Of a stretch of 64,000 bases of DNA, positions 1 to 9,007 are shown in pieces. The stretch comes from Saprospirales bacterium GYS_P2D (GTDB lineage: Bacteria; Bacteroidota; Bacteroidia; Chitinophagales; Saprospiraceae). A program made the translations under genes and the position numbers. The DNA lies in NCBI GenBank assembly GCA_009833045.1, contig WUUP01000003.1:186001-250000 (forward strand), read 5' to 3'. The notes under the pieces are model-generated. The model did not search any database, had not been told where the DNA came from, and was given only the letters and a program-made list of their open reading frames with translations. Within the stretch, counting starts at the first letter, position 1; each line of letters opens with the position of its first letter.

Positions 1-253
1 CATTGGATAGCATCTTCATGACGAGCTTACCGCTGGCGCCTTTGCGATACATCGTGATGATCATGCCGCCTCCGATCACGACCGTCATGATATCTCCGAC
101 ATAAGGGATCAGCCCCATCACCGCATCTACTCCAAACCTGAAATCAGTCCCTGGCAGCCTGAACTTATTGTCCAGTATATCCGCTGTTCGATCCAGCCAT
201 ACCAGTTCAGTTGGCGTTTCTATTGGGTCGAGTGGTGATAATTCGTTATCCAT
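1..253 (-). CDS. DUF4112 domain protein (partial, 3' end cut)
   Basis: Translating the minus strand from the ATG at 253 gives 84 residues running off the window's left edge. The protein opens with a short acidic stretch, then has the DUF4112 signature: LDNKFRLPGTDFRFG, followed by GLIPYVGDIMTVVIGG and the start of a hydrophobic segment. DUF4112 proteins are small integral membrane proteins of unknown function. The start is clear because the family's conserved block begins about 25 residues in. The gene lies downstream of the BNR gene on the same strand but is separated from it by a terminator hairpin, so it is probably transcribed alone. Function unknown; family assignment is fairly secure. 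Confidence 0.75.
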   Translation of the reverse strand, partial: MDNELSPLDPIETPTELVWLDRTADILDNKFRLPGTDFRFGVDAVMGLIPYVGDIMTVVIGGGMIITMYRKGASGKLVMKMLSN

Positions 254-354
254 ATTTCGCTTTTTAATGAGGGCCCATATCACACAAAGATCCTGAGCTC
301 ATTGATTTACGAGATTGAGCATAGCTCAGCTGATGTCTCCTATCTCAGCAGAAT

Positions 355-393
355 ACAAAAATAAAGCGCTAAACTGCGAGAGCTTAGCGCTTT
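355..393 (-). terminator. Rho-independent terminator after the BNR gene
   Basis: A perfect 10-bp stem, AAAGCGCTAA (363-372) with TTAGCGCTTT (384-393), encloses an 11-nt loop. Read on the minus strand it is followed by a T-rich tract, and it sits just past the stop codon of the gene ending at 419. Confidence 0.8.
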
Positions 394-418
394 AGTGTTT
401 ATTTACATCCTATCGGAT

Positions 419-3400
419 TTATTCGTTGTCTTTGATCAATATGTAGTCGACCTGCTTAGAGCGGATGAGCTCATTGAGGGCAGGTACTTTCTGTGTCTTG
501 ATCATCTCATACTGATCGAGCAGTCCATCGATCTCTCCTACTAATACATCTCTGACCTCGATAGCCCCATCAGTCGGAGGATAGTCGCCGATCTGCGTGA
601 GCGAGTTGAGGTGAGCGAGCTTGTTCGTCAGTCTGATTGGGAAATTGAGCGGATCCTGACGGGACTGATTCTTAGTCTGATAGAGAGCGGTCTCGATATC
701 ATAGAGCATACTATCTATCTCCCCGATGCTCTGTACCACGTCCTCCTCGTCCTCGAGTAGCTCTTCATATTTAGCCAGCTGCTCTTTGATCTGTCGGATC
801 TCAATGATCGCCTCATGAGATGCGGTGACCTTGTCATTGATCGACTTGATGAAGTCTCGCTGCGCAGCATAGTCTGCCTCCGTGAGCTCGAGTCGTGGAT
901 CTCCCATTATTTCAAATGATTGCTCTTGCTCCTCTCCATTGACAGACATCTTGACCATATAGTCGCCAGGTATAGCTTTGGCTCCAGCCATAGATCCCCA
1001 CCAAAATATCATCCCATCAAAGCGCTTAGCCTCAGGGTATCGCATATTCCAAGTGAACATATTGGCCCCAGCCTCCAGATCTTTGAGTTTGGTATCCTTT
1101 TCATCGCTATGCGTGCTGTATGTACGGATCAGCTCTCCTGCTCCATCATAAAAAGCCAGTTCCACTGTATCCTCCTTCTCCTCGTAGTCATCGAGCATGT
1201 AGTACACCATCACTCCTGATGGGTGATTGAGTCCTACACCTTCTGCTTTCTTGCGCTGTCCGCCACCATACTTATAGGCCGGCATCGGCTGATAAAGATG
1301 ATCTCCTGATGGCTGCGCATCGATAGCCTGATGGATGACCGTGAGATCATCGATAATATAGAGACCACGGCCCTGAGTAGCAGCGATGAGGTTGTTGTCT
1401 TTGATCGTCAGATCCGTGATTGGCACGATCGGCATATTCAGTTGGAATGGATACCATCGCTCTCCGTCATCATAGCTGATGTACATGCCCGTCTCGGTAC
1501 CTGCATACAGCAGTCCATCATGCTCAGGATCTACTCTGACTACTCTCGTGAAGTGATCATTTGGTATACCATTGACGATTTTCTTCCAGGTCTTACCGTA
1601 GTCATTAGTCTTATAGAGATAAGGTCTGAAGTCGCCCGCCTTATAGAGTGTACCAGCGATATAGCAGGTCGCAGGATCGGTAGGATGCGGATCAATACTA
1701 TTGATCATGAGCCACTTTGGCGCACCAGATGGCGTGACATCACTCCAGTCTGCACCACCGTCAGTCGTCACATGGACTAATCCATCATCAGATCCTGTCC
1801 AGATGACGCCTTCTTTAGCAGGTGATTCTGCTGCAGCGAATATGGTGCAATAGTACTCTACCCCAGTATTATCCTTAGTGATCGGTCCTCCGGATGGCCC
1901 TAGTTTAGTAGAGTCATTGCGAGTGAGGTCAGGCGAGATGATCTCCCACGACTGGCCCTCATCATAAGTCACGTGCAGATGATTAGAAGCGGTATATAGT
2001 TTCTTACTGTTGTGCGGAGAGAAGAATATAGGGAAGTTCCACTGAAAGCGGTACTTCATCCCTTCTGCGCCATGGCCCATAGGATTGTCTGGATATACAT
2101 TGATCGCTCTCACTACATCGAGACTGTGATCCAGTCGAGTCAAAAATCCACCATAGCTACCACCATATACAATCTCAGGATTGTCAGGATCTACAGCAAT
2201 ATGTGCCGATTCGCCACCAGCCGTAGGCTCCCAGTCGGATTCATCGATGACCGAGCCGCTCGTACGATGCTTGATTCTTACAGTACTATTGTCCTGCTGA
2301 GCCGCATAGATCCGGTACGGGAATGCATTGTCAGTAGTCACTCTATAAAACTGTGAGGTAGGCTGATTATGATAGGTCGACCACGTCTCGCCACCATCGT
2401 AGCTCACCTGAGCGCCACCATCATCAGCGATGATCATACGATTAGGATCTTCGGGAGCGATCCATAGATCGTGGTGGTCGCCATGTGGCGCATTATCACC
2501 TTTGAATGTCTTACCTCCGTCTGTACTCTTGTGATAGGACACATTGACCACATAGACTACATCCTCATCGTGAGTGTCAGCGTAGATACGGCTGTAGTAC
2601 CACGCTCTCTGTCTGAGTGCTCGGCTATCATTAGTCCGCATCCAGGTCTCACCTCCGTCATCAGAGCGGTAGACGCCACCTTTATCATTTTCTATGATCG
2701 CCCAGAGACGATCAGAGTTTTGGTGAGATACGGTGATACCTGATATCCCCCAAGTGCCCGTCGGCAATCCTTCATTAGCTGTGATCTCAGTCCATGTATC
2801 ACCGCTGTCAGTACTCTTCCATAGGCCTGATCCCTCGCCACCTGACTCAAGGCTGTAGGGGGTACGTTTCACTCTCCAGCTACTGGCATACATGATCCGA
2901 GGATTATTAGGATCGAGGACCAGATCCACGACGCCTACCTCATTGCTGATGAATAAGGTCTTCTTCCAAGTCTTACCACCGTCTGTACTTTTAAATACAC
3001 CTCGCTCTTCATTGGGAGCGAAGAGATTTCCCATAGCCGCTGCGTATACCACATCCGGATTGTCAGGATGCACCCGTACTCGAGCGATATGTCTCGTGTC
3101 TTTGAGGCCTATTGACTCCCAAGTCTTACCAGCGTTTTCGGATTTCCACATACCGTAGCCGTAAGATACATTTCCACGGACAGTTTTTTCGCCACCACCT
3201 ACATAGATGACATTATGATCGGACTCCGCTACTGCGATCGATCCTATCGATCCTCCAAAGTATCCATCAGAGATATTCGCCCATGAGCGACCTCCATCCT
3301 TAGTCCTCCAGACACCACCTCCTGTGGCACCGAAGTAAAAAAGATTGGGCTCCCCCTCGACACCAACGACAGCACAAGAGCGTCCTCCTCGGTATGGGCC

Positions 3401-3517
3401 AATGGACCTCCATTCTACCGCATCGTAATACTTCTCATAGGGACTGGATGATTGTGCAGATGCCCATTCGCATAAAAACAAAAAGGGCAAAAGAAAAATA
3501 ATATGAGCAATTCTCAT
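419..3517 (-). CDS. Secreted BNR/sortilin-like beta-propeller protein
   Basis: A 1032-residue protein with an N-terminal signal peptide (hydrophobic stretch ending FLCEWASAQ). Residues about 35-740 carry at least ten Asp-box (BNR) motifs of the form S-x-D-x-G-x-T/S-W, for example WRTKDGGRSW, FKSTDGGKTW, YRSDDGGETW and ISYDDGERW. Asp boxes mark propeller blades in the VPS10/sortilin and sialidase-like superfamily. Databases often call such proteins glycosyl hydrolase, but the sequence shows no catalytic set that would prove this. The last 250 residues are a beta domain followed by a helical, acidic tail. It probably acts in the periplasm or outside the cell; substrate unknown. It is monocistronic, with a hairpin terminator downstream. 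Confidence 0.8.
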   Translation of the reverse strand: MRIAHIIFLLPFLFLCEWASAQSSSPYEKYYDAVEWRSIGPYRGGRSCAVVGVEGEPNLFYFGATGGGVWRTKDGGRSWANISDGYFGGSIGSIAVAESDHNVIYVGGGEKTVRGNVSYGYGMWKSENAGKTWESIGLKDTRHIARVRVHPDNPDVVYAAAMGNLFAPNEERGVFKSTDGGKTWKKTLFISNEVGVVDLVLDPNNPRIMYASSWRVKRTPYSLESGGEGSGLWKSTDSGDTWTEITANEGLPTGTWGISGITVSHQNSDRLWAIIENDKGGVYRSDDGGETWMRTNDSRALRQRAWYYSRIYADTHDEDVVYVVNVSYHKSTDGGKTFKGDNAPHGDHHDLWIAPEDPNRMIIADDGGAQVSYDGGETWSTYHNQPTSQFYRVTTDNAFPYRIYAAQQDNSTVRIKHRTSGSVIDESDWEPTAGGESAHIAVDPDNPEIVYGGSYGGFLTRLDHSLDVVRAINVYPDNPMGHGAEGMKYRFQWNFPIFFSPHNSKKLYTASNHLHVTYDEGQSWEIISPDLTRNDSTKLGPSGGPITKDNTGVEYYCTIFAAAESPAKEGVIWTGSDDGLVHVTTDGGADWSDVTPSGAPKWLMINSIDPHPTDPATCYIAGTLYKAGDFRPYLYKTNDYGKTWKKIVNGIPNDHFTRVVRVDPEHDGLLYAGTETGMYISYDDGERWYPFQLNMPIVPITDLTIKDNNLIAATQGRGLYIIDDLTVIHQAIDAQPSGDHLYQPMPAYKYGGGQRKKAEGVGLNHPSGVMVYYMLDDYEEKEDTVELAFYDGAGELIRTYSTHSDEKDTKLKDLEAGANMFTWNMRYPEAKRFDGMIFWWGSMAGAKAIPGDYMVKMSVNGEEQEQSFEIMGDPRLELTEADYAAQRDFIKSINDKVTASHEAIIEIRQIKEQLAKYEELLEDEEDVVQSIGEIDSMLYDIETALYQTKNQSRQDPLNFPIRLTNKLAHLNSLTQIGDYPPTDGAIEVRDVLVGEIDGLLDQYEMIKTQKVPALNELIRSKQVDYILIKDNE

Positions 3518-3653
3518 GTATAAGCAATATTTATTTCAATGATAATAAAGTGAGTACCGAATATAACTGATCTCGTCGACTACGAGTCAAAATGACACAT
3601 AAATTATCTCAAAGCTATACACCCTAATTATCAATTCTGGGAGCTAATAACCG

Positions 3654-3661
3654 TAGTTTTG
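3654..3661 (+). promoter_or_regulatory. Bacteroidota -7 box (TAGTTTTG) for the MATE gene
   Basis: TAGTTTTG fits the Bacteroidota TAnnTTTG -7 consensus and lies only 7 bp before the ATG at 3669, which would give a leaderless or nearly leaderless mRNA. No clear -33 element is visible. Confidence 0.4.
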
Positions 3662-3668
3662 TGGTTCA

Positions 3669-5021
3669 ATGATCCAGCGAATACGTAATATCTATACCAC
3701 CTATCAAGAGGACTTCAGAGCCAATACGAAGCTGGCCTACCCAATCATGCTGGGTCAGTTGGGCCAAATCGCTACTAATCTGGCGGACAATCTCATGGTC
3801 GGTAGACTCGGAGCTGCACCTTTGGCGGCAGTGTCTTTGTCGGTGGCGATATTTATCATATTTGCAATCGTGGGGCTGGGATTATCGTTTGGGCTGCCGC
3901 CACTCGTGGCAGAAGCCCATAGTAGCGGTAAACACCGTCGCATCTCTCAGCTTTTCAAACATAGCATGATCATCAATGTAGCATTTGCACTGATAGCCAT
4001 GGCGGTGATGCTCGGACTCATCCCACTGCTGTCTATGATGGGTCAGGATGTCGAGGTGATCGATCTGGCTCGACCTTATCTGCGTATCTGTGCTTTTTCA
4101 CTGATACCGATGATGATATTTCAGACATTCAGATGCTTCAGCGATGGGATGTCAGAGACGCTACCGCCTATGATCGCCATGATAGTAGGAAATGTCATCA
4201 ATATCTTAGTTAATTATGTTTTGATCTTTGGCAATTGGGGAGCCCCTCATATGGGAGTAGCTGGAGCCGCCATAGGGACATTTGTCGCTCGATGCTCCAT
4301 GATCATCGTCATCGTAGCACTCCTGATCAACTGGAAAGACCTCTGGAGCTATATCAAACAAGCTCAATACAGAGTCTATCAGTCGATCATATTCAAAAAA
4401 CTACTTTCCATCAGTGTGCCTATCGCCTTGCAGATGTTTTTTGAGGTCGGTGCTGTAGCGGGTGTCGCTATCATCATGGGCAATCTCGGTAAAGAAGCTC
4501 AAGCCGCTCATCAGATAGCGATCAATCTCGCATCGATACCTTTCTTGATCTGCTCCGGTCTGGGGATGGCTGCCGCAGTGCGAGTAGGTCGTCAGCTGGG
4601 GCTGAAAAATAAGCCAGGCATGCTAAGGGCTGGAGAGTCTGCATCTATCCAGGTAGTTTTCTTCATGACGGTGACAGCCGCTATCTTTTATGTATTCAGA
4701 GAGGCGCTACCACATCTCTATATCGATGATGATGCAGTACTTTCGATCGCCTCTATTCTACTGATATATGCGGCCATATTTCAGATACCTGACGGGCTAC
4801 AGGTGGTGACACTCGGTATGCTCAGAGGTGCTCAGGATGTCAATCGTCCTACGATCATCACCTTCATTGCTTATTGGATCATAGGTATACCTATCGGAGT
4901 GTTACTTTCTTTCTACTTTAAGATAGGGCCACAGGGACTTTGGATCGGTTTAGTCTTTGGATTCTTAGTGGCTTCGCTAATGCTGCAGTATCGATTTAGG
5001 AAAATCCTGAAGGAGATATAA
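3669..5021 (+). CDS. MATE family efflux transporter
   Basis: A 450-residue, very hydrophobic protein with about twelve transmembrane segments and the MATE pattern: LAYPIMLGQLGQ at the start of TM1 and NLADNLMVGRLGAAPLAAVSL in TM1-TM2. The same PIALQMFFEVGAVAG-type module recurs around residue 250, as expected for the two-fold repeat of the family. MATE proteins export cationic drugs or metabolites in exchange for Na+ or H+; the sequence does not reveal the substrate. Length is normal for the NorM/DinF groups. The ATG at 3669 begins a short cytoplasmic lead before TM1. It is divergent from the BNR gene and convergent with higA, whose stop lies 1 bp away. Confidence 0.9.
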   Translation: MIQRIRNIYTTYQEDFRANTKLAYPIMLGQLGQIATNLADNLMVGRLGAAPLAAVSLSVAIFIIFAIVGLGLSFGLPPLVAEAHSSGKHRRISQLFKHSMIINVAFALIAMAVMLGLIPLLSMMGQDVEVIDLARPYLRICAFSLIPMMIFQTFRCFSDGMSETLPPMIAMIVGNVINILVNYVLIFGNWGAPHMGVAGAAIGTFVARCSMIIVIVALLINWKDLWSYIKQAQYRVYQSIIFKKLLSISVPIALQMFFEVGAVAGVAIIMGNLGKEAQAAHQIAINLASIPFLICSGLGMAAAVRVGRQLGLKNKPGMLRAGESASIQVVFFMTVTAAIFYVFREALPHLYIDDDAVLSIASILLIYAAIFQIPDGLQVVTLGMLRGAQDVNRPTIITFIAYWIIGIPIGVLLSFYFKIGPQGLWIGLVFGFLVASLMLQYRFRKILKEI

Positions 5022-5022
5022 A

Positions 5023-5421
5023 TTACGCAGCAGATTTACTATTCCCACTTAACAAATAAGGACGACTAAAAGCCAATGGGCGCATACCAAAGTAGTCACT
5101 CAACTTCATTACCATATTTTTGCTGATATTCCTCTTATACTTCAAAATATCTGAAATAAGCTGACGGGATACACCTAACTGACGAGCAAACTCTGCTTTA
5201 GTCAAATCTTGCTCGTCCAATAAATAATCAAGGAGCTCTACAGGATTCATATCTTCAGCGATACCAAATTTTTTAATCATTTTATTATCATAGTCTTCAA
5301 TAAGGAGCCCAAGAAGATCAAGTTCTTCGACATACTTTTCATAATCTTTATTAGCAAGCTCCTCATAGATATTGCAGTATTCATTATACTGCTCGATATC
5401 ATATATTCTTTTGTATTTCAT
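5023..5421 (-). CDS. higA: HigA-like antitoxin (XRE-family HTH)
   Basis: A 132-residue protein. The C-terminal half holds an XRE-type helix-turn-helix (residues about 70-115) with KAEFARQLGVSRQLISDIL, typical of HigA antitoxins, which neutralise the HigB mRNA interferase and repress their own promoter. The N-terminal half is charged and helical and probably contacts the toxin. It starts 6 bp after the toxin gene's stop, in the toxin-first order typical of higBA. Its 3' end nearly touches the convergent MATE gene. Confidence 0.85.
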   Translation of the reverse strand: MKYKRIYDIEQYNEYCNIYEELANKDYEKYVEELDLLGLLIEDYDNKMIKKFGIAEDMNPVELLDYLLDEQDLTKAEFARQLGVSRQLISDILKYKRNISKNMVMKLSDYFGMRPLAFSRPYLLSGNSKSAA

Positions 5422-5427
5422 CCTTTA

Positions 5428-5763
5428 TTACTTAAACGTATTTATACTACAAACATCGATTCTATCATAAGCACTGTGAGTCCCAACAAATTTTACAAAT
5501 AATACACATTCTTTAGCTGTAAATAAATACCCACATACAAGTCTATACTTATTATTGCCAACATTAAAGACGATCCTACTTTGTTTAGTCTTCGGACAAG
5601 TCACAAGATCACTATTAGGAAATCGCACTATCAAATCCTGAGGATAAAGACAATCTTCCATATGGTTAATACGCCTTCTAAAATTCTCAAAAGCTCTTTG
5701 CATCGTGGGATCATCTTTGCACACCAAAAGCACATTTGCCCATTTTATCAACCGTACTCTCAC
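5428..5763 (-). CDS. higB: HigB-like toxin (mRNA interferase)
   Basis: A 111-residue RelE/HigB-fold toxin. The family core is clear: SRIVFNVGNNKYRLVC followed by LFVKFVGTHSAYDRID. HigB toxins cleave mRNA at the ribosome under stress. I place the start at the GTG at 5763 because the resulting N-terminus, VRVRLIKWANVLL, matches the MRVxLI opening of this family. An in-frame extension to 5820 would add a hydrophobic, non-family leader. Length then agrees with the family (about 100-115 residues). The downstream gene is the HigA antitoxin. The start is inferred from family similarity. Confidence 0.85.
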   Translation of the reverse strand: MRVRLIKWANVLLVCKDDPTMQRAFENFRRRINHMEDCLYPQDLIVRFPNSDLVTCPKTKQSRIVFNVGNNKYRLVCGYLFTAKECVLFVKFVGTHSAYDRIDVCSINTFK

Positions 5764-5823
5764 AATATAAAAGTAACATAATACAACACGATTGTCAACA
5801 TATTGCTGACAAGTGTACACAAA

Positions 5824-5854
5824 AAAGCCATCAAGAGTGAATCTCGATGGCTTT
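5824..5854 (-). terminator. Terminator after nhaD
   Basis: Stem AAAGCCATC (5824-5832) pairs with GATGGCTTT (5846-5854) around a 13-nt loop. On the minus strand it is followed by a run of T, and it lies 30 bp past the stop of the antiporter gene, separating it from higBA. Confidence 0.8.
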
Positions 5855-5883
5855 ACTATTTCCCACTAATTATTTCCTAACTA

Positions 5884-7212
5884 CTAAAAGAAGAGGGTAT
5901 ACATCGCTAAGAAAGTAATCGCACCTGCGATGAATCCTAAGGCTGCGAGCCAAGTCACTTTCTTCAGATACCAGATGAAGTCTATCTTCTCCATACCCAT
6001 CGCAGCAACACCTGCCGCTGATCCGATGATGAGCATACTACCTCCAGTACCAGCTGCATATGCCACGAAGTGCCACAGCTTAGAGTCCATCGGCTCTGAG
6101 TACATACCCATGGATGCTGCCACGAGTGGCACATTGTCTATGATCGCTGAGAATACTCCTAAGAACAGAACTACAATGTCCTGAGTCGGAAGTGTAGCAT
6201 CGAGCCATGCTGCCAGATTATTCAATACGCCTAATGACTCTAATGATCCTACGGCCATCAAGATACCCAAGAAGAATAAGATACTCGACATCTCGATACG
6301 AGAGAGCGCTGTATGCGCTGAGTATAAATGCTTGCGCTCTTCCTCAAAGTCCTCCTCTGGGTGAATGTACTCTGATACTAACCATACGATACCCAATGCC
6401 AGCATCATACCGAGGTATGGCGGCATATGTGTGATACTCTTAAAGAATGGTACTGATACCAATCCACCGATACCCACTGCGAGCATCATTTTGCTACTGA
6501 GTACGGTATTACGTTCTGCTTCTTTTTCTTTTTCTCTACTGGCGAGCTGTATCTCACCCTGAAATGGCTTAGTCAATGAAGCTATGAATGTCGGCACTGC
6601 AAAACACACTAATGATGGTATCACCAAATGGGATATCAATCCTGGTGTAGAGACTCGCTCTCCGATCCATAGCATGGTAGTCGTCACATCACCGATAGGT
6701 GACCATGCTCCACCAGCATTGGCAGCAATGACAGCCATCGAGACAAACCATAGGCGCTCATTGCGCTCAGGGACAAGTCGTCTGAGTAGTGAGACTAATA
6801 CGATAGTCGATGCCAGATTATCCAATGTGGCGGACAAGAAGAAGGCCAAAATACAGATGAGCCATAGCATCTTCTTTTTACTATTAGTCGTGATCCTATT
6901 AGTGATCACTGAGAATCCTTTGTGCAAATCAATAAGCTCCACTATAGTCATGGCTCCGATCAAGAAGATCAGGATCTCTGCCGTCTTACCTATATGATGT
7001 AAGAGCACACCTCCTAACCCATCATAATAATCTCCGTCATGCCCTACCGCATGTCCATGATGATCGATGATGTCGAGATGACCTACTGATATCAATGCCC
7101 AACAGAGCGCTCCCATGATTAATGCTGGAACTGTCTTATCCAGCTTGAGCGGGTGCTCAAAAACAATGACTAAATACCCTATAATGAAACAAATGATTAC
7201 TCCTATTAACAT
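5884..7212 (-). CDS. nhaD: NhaD-type Na+/H+ antiporter
   Basis: A 442-residue membrane protein with about 12-13 transmembrane segments. Family markers include LIFLIGAMTIVELIDLHKGF, the SATLDNLASTIVLVSLLRR block and the NAGGAWSPIGDVTTTMLWI loop, with conserved Asp/Asn and Ser/Thr residues of the ion transporter superfamily; a second such block, AIIDNVPLVAASMGMY, lies in the C-terminal half. NhaD antiporters expel Na+ or Li+ in exchange for H+ and are common in marine and haloalkaliphilic bacteria. A His-rich loop lies near residues 50-60. It is probably monocistronic, with a hairpin terminator downstream. Confidence 0.9.
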   Translation of the reverse strand: MLIGVIICFIIGYLVIVFEHPLKLDKTVPALIMGALCWALISVGHLDIIDHHGHAVGHDGDYYDGLGGVLLHHIGKTAEILIFLIGAMTIVELIDLHKGFSVITNRITTNSKKKMLWLICILAFFLSATLDNLASTIVLVSLLRRLVPERNERLWFVSMAVIAANAGGAWSPIGDVTTTMLWIGERVSTPGLISHLVIPSLVCFAVPTFIASLTKPFQGEIQLASREKEKEAERNTVLSSKMMLAVGIGGLVSVPFFKSITHMPPYLGMMLALGIVWLVSEYIHPEEDFEEERKHLYSAHTALSRIEMSSILFFLGILMAVGSLESLGVLNNLAAWLDATLPTQDIVVLFLGVFSAIIDNVPLVAASMGMYSEPMDSKLWHFVAYAAGTGGSMLIIGSAAGVAAMGMEKIDFIWYLKKVTWLAALGFIAGAITFLAMYTLFF

Positions 7213-7285
7213 ATTCTATATTCTGACTTGTAATAATGCAAATAATAATTTTACTCAAGAAAGACTACGACCAATAAATCACTGC

Positions 7286-7645
7286 CTATGCACCGGCATT
7301 TTTCACATTATTGTATCCGATAATGCGTAATTCCTTGATTAATCTGTTTCGCTGATCGCCCTGTATGATGATCTCTCCGTCATCGACAGATCCGCCAACG
7401 CCACATTTTGATTTGAGTTTTTTGCACAGATCGCTGAGATAGTCATCATCACCAGTGAGTCCTTTGATGATACTCACGGTCTTACCTCCTCGACCTTTTC
7501 GCTCGAGATATACTCTCACTATGTCCTTGAGGTTTTCTGTTGATTCAGCACTTTCTTCTGCAGCTGGCTCTGGTGCATTTTCAGGATTGCCCAGTGACTG
7601 AAAGTCGTCCCAGCTGAGCGAAGACTTAAATTTGTCTTTAGACAT
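7286..7645 (-). CDS. SUI1/eIF1-like translation factor
   Basis: A 119-residue protein with an Ala/Glu-rich lead of about 45 residues and a C-terminal SUI1 domain (RVYLERKGRGGKTVSIIKGL, then CGVGGSVDDGEIIIQGD and a final basic helix). Bacterial members (YciH type) resemble eukaryotic eIF1 and are thought to act on start-site fidelity. The ATG at 7645 is chosen over an upstream in-frame TTG at 7672, because a TATATTTG -7 box overlaps that TTG, so transcription should begin after it. The gene is divergent from the hydrolase-OsmC gene at 7749. Confidence 0.85.
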   Translation of the reverse strand: MSKDKFKSSLSWDDFQSLGNPENAPEPAAEESAESTENLKDIVRVYLERKGRGGKTVSIIKGLTGDDDYLSDLCKKLKSKCGVGGSVDDGEIIIQGDQRNRLIKELRIIGYNNVKNAGA

Positions 7646-7669
7646 CTTTTTTAATGAGTCGGTCTGACA

Positions 7670-7677
7670 CAAATATA
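7670..7677 (-). promoter_or_regulatory. -7 promoter box TATATTTG for the SUI1 gene
   Basis: On the minus strand this reads TATATTTG, an exact match to TAnnTTTG, 25 bp upstream of the ATG at 7645. It supports the chosen start codon. Confidence 0.5.
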
Positions 7678-7748
7678 GTCAAAGTAGGTATTTAGCCTTA
7701 TTATTAAGCCGATAACAAATCCATCAATAATTAACATAATCTTCTCCT

Positions 7749-9002
7749 ATGCCTACTCGCAAAGTAGAGTTCGTCAATGCAGCTGGCTATAAGCTATCTG
7801 CTAAGATAAATCTGCCCTTGAGCAGAGCCCCTTATCCATTTGCCTTATTTGCCCATGTATTTACTGGTAATAAAAATCTTCTATCGGCTCGCTATATCAG
7901 CAGAGCACTGACGCAAAATGGGATCGGAGTGATGCGATTTGATTTCACGGGATTAGGGGAGAGTGAAGGAGAGTTTGCGGATACTAACTTTACCTCGAAT
8001 GTCGAAGATCTCATATCGGCTTCAGACTATCTGGCAGAGCACTATACCGCACCCTCTATTCTGATCGGACATAGTCTCGGAGGCGCTGCTGCATTATTCG
8101 CCTCAAGGCAACTCGATAATATCAAAGCAGTGGTGACGATCGGATCTCCCTCCTACCCCGAGCATGTCACACACCTGATCAAGGATAGTATCGAGACGAT
8201 CGAGAAGCAAGGATGTGCTCGAGTCAATGTAGGCGGACGTGACTTCATGATCAAAAAACACTTCCTCGATGATCTTCGGAGTCAAGATCATATCGAGACG
8301 ATCAGTGAGCTGCGCAAAGGCCTCCTCGTGATGCACAGCCCACAGGACACTACAGTAGGAATCGATAATGCGGCAAATATCTATCAACTGGCTAAGCATC
8401 CGAAGAGCTTCGTGACGCTGGATGGGGCAGATCACCTACTGACTGATAAGCGGGATGCGCACTATGCTGGGCAGGTCATCTCTTCTTGGGTGACTCGATA
8501 TGTGGATTTTCCGGAGGATGAAAAACTAAAAACTGACGAACAAGTAGTCGTACGTCTCGAGGACGAAGATGTATTCACTTCAGATATACTCGCTGGGCAT
8601 CATGCGCTGATAGCTGATGAGCCGACCTCTTTTGGGGGCAATGACTTTGGCCCGTCTCCCTATGAACTACTCAACTCCAGCCTCGGCGCCTGTACTGCCA
8701 TGACACTTCAGCTCTATGCTCGACGCAAAAAATGGGATCTAAAAGAGGTCAAAGTACATCTCACACATGCTAAGCGAAATCACCATGAAGATGATATGGC
8801 ACACCCAGAGGAAAAGTCGAGCATGATAGATCGCTTTGAGCGAATACTCGAGCTAAAGGGTAATCTGACTATGGACCAAAAACGGCGTCTCCTCGAGATA
8901 GCCGGAAAATGCCCTGTTCACCGTACCCTATCCACCCCTCAAGAATTCGTCTCCAGACTGATAGAAGACGAAGAGTGGACCATAGAAAAATCAGAACATT
9001 AG
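7749..9002 (+). CDS. Alpha/beta hydrolase-OsmC fusion protein
   Basis: A 417-residue two-domain protein. Residues 1-250 form an alpha/beta hydrolase with nucleophile elbow GHSLGG (Ser109) and a plausible acid and base at Asp200 (HSPQD) and His229 (GADHL). Residues about 270-415 form an OsmC/Ohr-type domain with PYELLNSSLGACTAMTLQLY (Cys315) and GKCPVHRTL (Cys388), the two cysteines of OsmC-type thiol peroxidases. The fusion is a known architecture in Bacteroidota and proteobacteria. It may couple hydrolysis of an ester or thioester to peroxide reduction; no substrate is shown. The next gene starts 5 bp after its stop, so the three genes probably form one operon. Confidence 0.9.
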   Translation: MPTRKVEFVNAAGYKLSAKINLPLSRAPYPFALFAHVFTGNKNLLSARYISRALTQNGIGVMRFDFTGLGESEGEFADTNFTSNVEDLISASDYLAEHYTAPSILIGHSLGGAAALFASRQLDNIKAVVTIGSPSYPEHVTHLIKDSIETIEKQGCARVNVGGRDFMIKKHFLDDLRSQDHIETISELRKGLLVMHSPQDTTVGIDNAANIYQLAKHPKSFVTLDGADHLLTDKRDAHYAGQVISSWVTRYVDFPEDEKLKTDEQVVVRLEDEDVFTSDILAGHHALIADEPTSFGGNDFGPSPYELLNSSLGACTAMTLQLYARRKKWDLKEVKVHLTHAKRNHHEDDMAHPEEKSSMIDRFERILELKGNLTMDQKRRLLEIAGKCPVHRTLSTPQEFVSRLIEDEEWTIEKSEH

Positions 9003-9007
9003 AATCT

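Noticed and set aside
1331-1780. Open frame of 149 residues on the plus strand inside the BNR gene
   Set aside because: It lies antisense to a well-supported secreted propeller gene, has no domain and an Arg/Ile-rich composition typical of antisense shadow frames.
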